A stretch of 8,364 nt of DNA. Origin: Eshraghiella sp045542375. Its GTDB lineage: Bacteria; Bacillota; Clostridia; Lachnospirales; Lachnospiraceae. Below are positions 6,003 to 8,364 of this stretch, one piece after another (the first letter of the stretch is position 1; each line of letters opens with the position of its first letter). The stretch covers positions 1 through 8,364 of the forward strand of contig JAZQKW010000138.1 in the NCBI GenBank assembly GCA_045542375.1, in the 5' to 3' direction. The notes under the pieces were generated by a model that searched no databases, had not been told where the DNA came from, and saw nothing but the letters and a program-made list of their open reading frames with translations. The position numbers and the translations under genes are program-made.

Positions 6003-7490
6003 GTGAAGATCGGATTCGATAATGAAAAATATCTTAAATTACAGTCAGAACACATTAGAGATAGGATTGCACAATTTGGTAATAAACTGTATCTTGAGTT
6101 TGGAGGAAAACTTTTTGACGATTATCATGCGTCAAGAGTTTTGCCGGGGTTTGAACCGGATTCCAAGCTTCAGATGCTTATGCAGTTGAAGGAACAGGCT
6201 GAAATAGTTATTGTTATCAGTGCAGAAGATATTGAAGCTAATAAGGTACGTGGAGACTATGGAATAACCTATGACAAGGATGTGTTGAGACTTATTGACG
6301 CTTTTCAGGCAATGGGGTTATATGTAGGCAGTGTATGTCTCACTAAATTCTCAGACCAGCAGGCTGCTAAGCTTTTCCAGAGCAGGCTGGCTTCTCTTGG
6401 TATTAAGTCTTACAGACATTTTAAAATACCGGGATATCCAAGTGATGTTGAGAGAATTGTTAGTGATGATGGTTATGGACGCAATGAATATATTGAAACA
6501 GAGAGACCACTTGTAGTTATTACTGCACCGGGTCCGGGAAGCGGTAAGATGGCAGTATGTCTTTCTCAGCTATATCATGAGCATAAGCGTGGTATAGAAG
6601 CGGGATATGCTAAGTTCGAGACATTTCCTATATGGAATCTTCCACTTAAGCATCCTGTTAACCTTGCATATGAGGCAGCTACGGCAGATCTTAATGATGT
6701 TAATATGATTGACCCGTTCCACCTTGAAAATTATGGTGAGGCTACGGTTAATTACAATAGAGATATAGAGATATTCCCTGTTGTTAATGCAATGTTTGAG
6801 CTTATATCAGGAAAAAGCCCTTATAAGTCACCTACGGACATGGGCGTTAACATGGCAGGTAAGTGTATTATAGATGATGATGTGTGCTGTAAGGCATCGG
6901 CACAGGAGATTATCAGAAGATATTATAATTGCCTTCAGGATTTGAAAAAGACTGGTCAGGAGAAGGATGATAAGTACAAGCTTGAGATTCTTATGAAACA
7001 GGCTGGAATAACGACAGAAGACAGAGAGGTTGTTAAGTATGCCCTTGAGAAGGAGAAGATAACCGGCGATCATCCGGCAGTGGCAATTGAACTTCATGAT
7101 GGTACAATTGTTACAGGTAAGACCAGTGATTTGCTAGGAGCATCGGCTTCGGCACTTATGAATGCCTTAAAGCATGTATCAGGAATTGCACACGATATTA
7201 AACTTATATCTCCGGATGCGATTGAGCCTATTACAAGACTTAAGACAGATTATCTTGGAAGCCGTAACCCACGTCTTCATACAGATGAAATTCTCATTGC
7301 ACTTTCGACTACAGCTGCAAGAAATGAGCTTGCAAGAGAGGCAATGAAAGCTATTCCGGAATTGAAGGGATGCGAAGCACATTCTTCTGTTATTTTGTCA
7401 TCCGTTGATGAACAGATATTTAGAAAATTAGGAATTAATCTGACATGCGAACCAAAGTATGAGGAAGATGACAGACGTTACCACAAATAA
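6003..7490 (+). CDS. DUF1846 / UPF0371 family protein
   Basis: This 495-residue protein matches the DUF1846 (UPF0371) family in length and in signature stretches such as KIGFDNEKYLKLQSEHI near the N-terminus, YLEFGGKLFDDYHASRVLPGF (30-50) and ITAPGPGSGKMA (173-184). The last resembles a P-loop (GxGSGK), so nucleotide or phosphate binding is plausible, but no activity is established that I can cite. Other conserved-looking stretches are FPIWNLPLKHPVNLAYEAAT (208-227), SPTDMGVNMAG (276-286) and LGSRNPRLHTDE (418-429). There is no signal peptide or membrane segment, so it should be cytosolic. Start choice: GTG at 6003 lies 7 nt after GGAGG (5991-5995), while the ATG at 6001 is followed directly by a stop codon. 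It begins 20 bp after the purF-like stop, with no promoter or terminator between, so the two genes are almost certainly co-transcribed. Confidence 0.9.
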   Translation: MKIGFDNEKYLKLQSEHIRDRIAQFGNKLYLEFGGKLFDDYHASRVLPGFEPDSKLQMLMQLKEQAEIVIVISAEDIEANKVRGDYGITYDKDVLRLIDAFQAMGLYVGSVCLTKFSDQQAAKLFQSRLASLGIKSYRHFKIPGYPSDVERIVSDDGYGRNEYIETERPLVVITAPGPGSGKMAVCLSQLYHEHKRGIEAGYAKFETFPIWNLPLKHPVNLAYEAATADLNDVNMIDPFHLENYGEATVNYNRDIEIFPVVNAMFELISGKSPYKSPTDMGVNMAGKCIIDDDVCCKASAQEIIRRYYNCLQDLKKTGQEKDDKYKLEILMKQAGITTEDREVVKYALEKEKITGDHPAVAIELHDGTIVTGKTSDLLGASASALMNALKHVSGIAHDIKLISPDAIEPITRLKTDYLGSRNPRLHTDEILIALSTTAARNELAREAMKAIPELKGCEAHSSVILSSVDEQIFRKLGINLTCEPKYEEDDRRYHK

Positions 7491-7494
7491 TAAG

Positions 7495-7529
7495 AAAATC
7501 AACCGACGTAAAATCGGTTGATTTTTTTT
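7495..7529. terminator. Strong bidirectional terminator between the DUF1846 gene and truA
   Basis: AAAATCAACCGA (7495-7506) pairs perfectly with TCGGTTGATTTT (7514-7525) around a 7-nt loop. The T-run at 7522-7529 makes a strong plus-strand terminator just after the DUF1846 stop. On the minus strand the stem is followed by TTTTCTTATTATTT, so it can also end truA, whose stop codon is at 7530. Confidence 0.9.
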
Positions 7530-8279
7530 CTAATTATAATCCACCTGCATCAGACAAAGGCCTGAAGCAGGAGCGGTATAGCCTGCCAGAGAACGGTTTT
7601 TGGAACTGATAAGCTCTGGGATGCTTTCAGGGGTTCTTTTTCCATAACCAACTTCCAGAAGTGTACCTGTGAGAATTCTTACCATATGCTGAAGAAAACC
7701 GTTTCCGTGATAGGTAAAATAAATATAAGGTCCCTTGTGGGATATTGTGATTGAATCAACTGTTCTTACGGTTGATTTTTTCATTTTCGGATTACTGCAG
7801 AAGGCGGCAAAATCATGTTCTCCAATAAGATGTTCTGCGGCTTTACGCATCTTATCGATGTCAGGTGCTTTATCAAGTACGGTAACGTATTTACGGTCAA
7901 ATACAGGCTTTAATTCACCTGCATAGCATGTGTAACGATAGGTCTTGCCTGTTGCATTATAACGTGCATGAAAACGGTCTCCGGCAATGCGGACTTCATT
8001 AATACATATGTCATCCGGGAGATAGCGATTCATGTAATCCCTGATATCATCCACGCTCATATCTGTATCAAGAAAGGCATTAGCTACCATTGCCTTGGCA
8101 TGTACGCCTGCATCAGTACGTCCGCAACATATTATTTCTACAATGTCATCTGAATTAACCATTCTTGTAAGAACGGTTTCTATTTTGCCCTGTATAGTCA
8201 GGTCGGTATTAGGCTGGTGCTCCCAACCATAATACCTTGAACCATCATAGGAGATGGTGAACTTATAATTCTGCTTCAT
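7530..8279 (-). CDS. truA: tRNA pseudouridine(38-40) synthase TruA
   Basis: TruA isomerises uridines 38, 39 and 40 in the anticodon stem-loop of many tRNAs and acts as a cytosolic dimer without cofactor. The 249-residue length is normal. Visible features are the N-terminal strand FTISYDGSRYYGWEHQPN (7-24), TIQGKIE (28-34), the catalytic motif CGRTDAGVHA (52-61) with nucleophile D56, FHARYNATGKTYRY (103-116), and the C-terminal core FLQHMVRILTGTLLEVG (195-211). GWE replaces the more usual GWQ at residues 18-20, a mild variation. The ATG has GAGG (8285-8288) 5-6 nt upstream, and it overlaps the end of the preceding gene, so the two are translationally linked. Clostridia often carry two truA paralogues; which one this is cannot be told here. 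Confidence 0.95.
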   Translation of the reverse strand: MKQNYKFTISYDGSRYYGWEHQPNTDLTIQGKIETVLTRMVNSDDIVEIICCGRTDAGVHAKAMVANAFLDTDMSVDDIRDYMNRYLPDDICINEVRIAGDRFHARYNATGKTYRYTCYAGELKPVFDRKYVTVLDKAPDIDKMRKAAEHLIGEHDFAAFCSNPKMKKSTVRTVDSITISHKGPYIYFTYHGNGFLQHMVRILTGTLLEVGYGKRTPESIPELISSKNRSLAGYTAPASGLCLMQVDYN

Positions 8280-8364
8280 TATCGACCTCGCTGATTGATT
8301 CAGGCTGCTCCTCTGAATTCTCTGTTGATATATCGGAAGGTATTTTCTGTTCTGAATTTTTCTC
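8263..8364 (-). CDS. C-terminal tail of an unidentified acidic protein (partial)
   Basis: Reading the minus strand from the window edge, one frame gives 33 residues (EKNSEQKIPSDISTEN..., ending EVDNEAEL) and stops with TAA at 8263-8265, overlapping the truA start by 17 bp. The composition is hydrophilic and strongly acidic, typical of a disordered tail. The overlap with truA supports a real upstream cistron in the same operon. The frame of truA itself is also open to the window edge but has no ATG, GTG or TTG and a less gene-like composition. The protein family cannot be identified from this fragment. Confidence 0.5.
   Translation of the reverse strand, partial: EKNSEQKIPSDISTENSEEQPESISEVDNEAEL

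Noticed and set aside
6828..7097. 89-codon open frame on the minus strand opposite the DUF1846 gene
   Set aside because: Antisense shadow of a conserved coding region. The Leu/Cys/Ile-rich product has no promoter or ribosome binding site.
1..8364. Mobile element, CRISPR array, tRNA or phage-type genes
   Set aside because: No transposase or integrase motifs, no terminal inverted repeats with target duplications, no regularly spaced repeats and no tRNA cloverleaf were seen. The repeats at 3324-3463 are regulatory in layout and too short for an element.

Overview
This window reads as part of the chromosome of a low-GC, Gram-positive anaerobe, most likely a member of the Lachnospiraceae (Clostridia). 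The grounds are AT-rich codon use, AGGAGG-type ribosome binding sites, sigma-A promoters, a hybrid sensor kinase ending in REC plus HPt, a MocR-type regulator beside a pyridoxamine kinase, and a purF-like gene beginning MGGFFGV. The genus cannot be fixed from the sequence alone. I see no mobile element, CRISPR array, tRNA or rRNA, and no gene-free stretch longer than about 300 bases.

Layout: (1) 1-1227 (+) is the 3' end of a hybrid histidine kinase (end of the ATPase domain, receiver, HPt, C-terminal tail). A shared hairpin at 1239-1272 separates it from the convergent vitamin B6 region. (2) 1278-3304 (-) carries a MocR/PdxR-family regulator followed by a pyridoxamine kinase gene with its own promoter. 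The regulator stops early and lacks the last part of its aminotransferase-like domain. (3) 3305-3483 is a divergent promoter region in which the two opposing promoters look like inverted copies of each other. (4) 3484-4425 (+) is a four-helix membrane protein of unknown function with a large acidic loop, closed by a terminator. (5) 4579-7490 (+) is a compact two-gene unit with one promoter and one strong terminator: a PurF homologue whose glutaminase site is destroyed but whose phosphoribosyltransferase and Fe-S cysteines are kept, then a DUF1846/UPF0371 protein. (6) 7530-8364 (-) is truA, overlapped by the acidic C-terminal tail of an upstream gene that runs off the window.

Two points stand out. 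The first is the pairing of a glutaminase-dead PurF-like phosphoribosyltransferase with a DUF1846 protein, which suggests an uncharacterised phosphoribosyl or nucleotide reaction rather than ordinary de novo purine synthesis. The second is the B6 locus: a C-terminally shortened MocR protein, a kinase whose -35 box lies inside a palindrome, and a mirror-image divergent promoter that may bring the unknown membrane protein under the same control. Both functional readings are inferences; the motifs and repeats themselves are read directly from the sequence.
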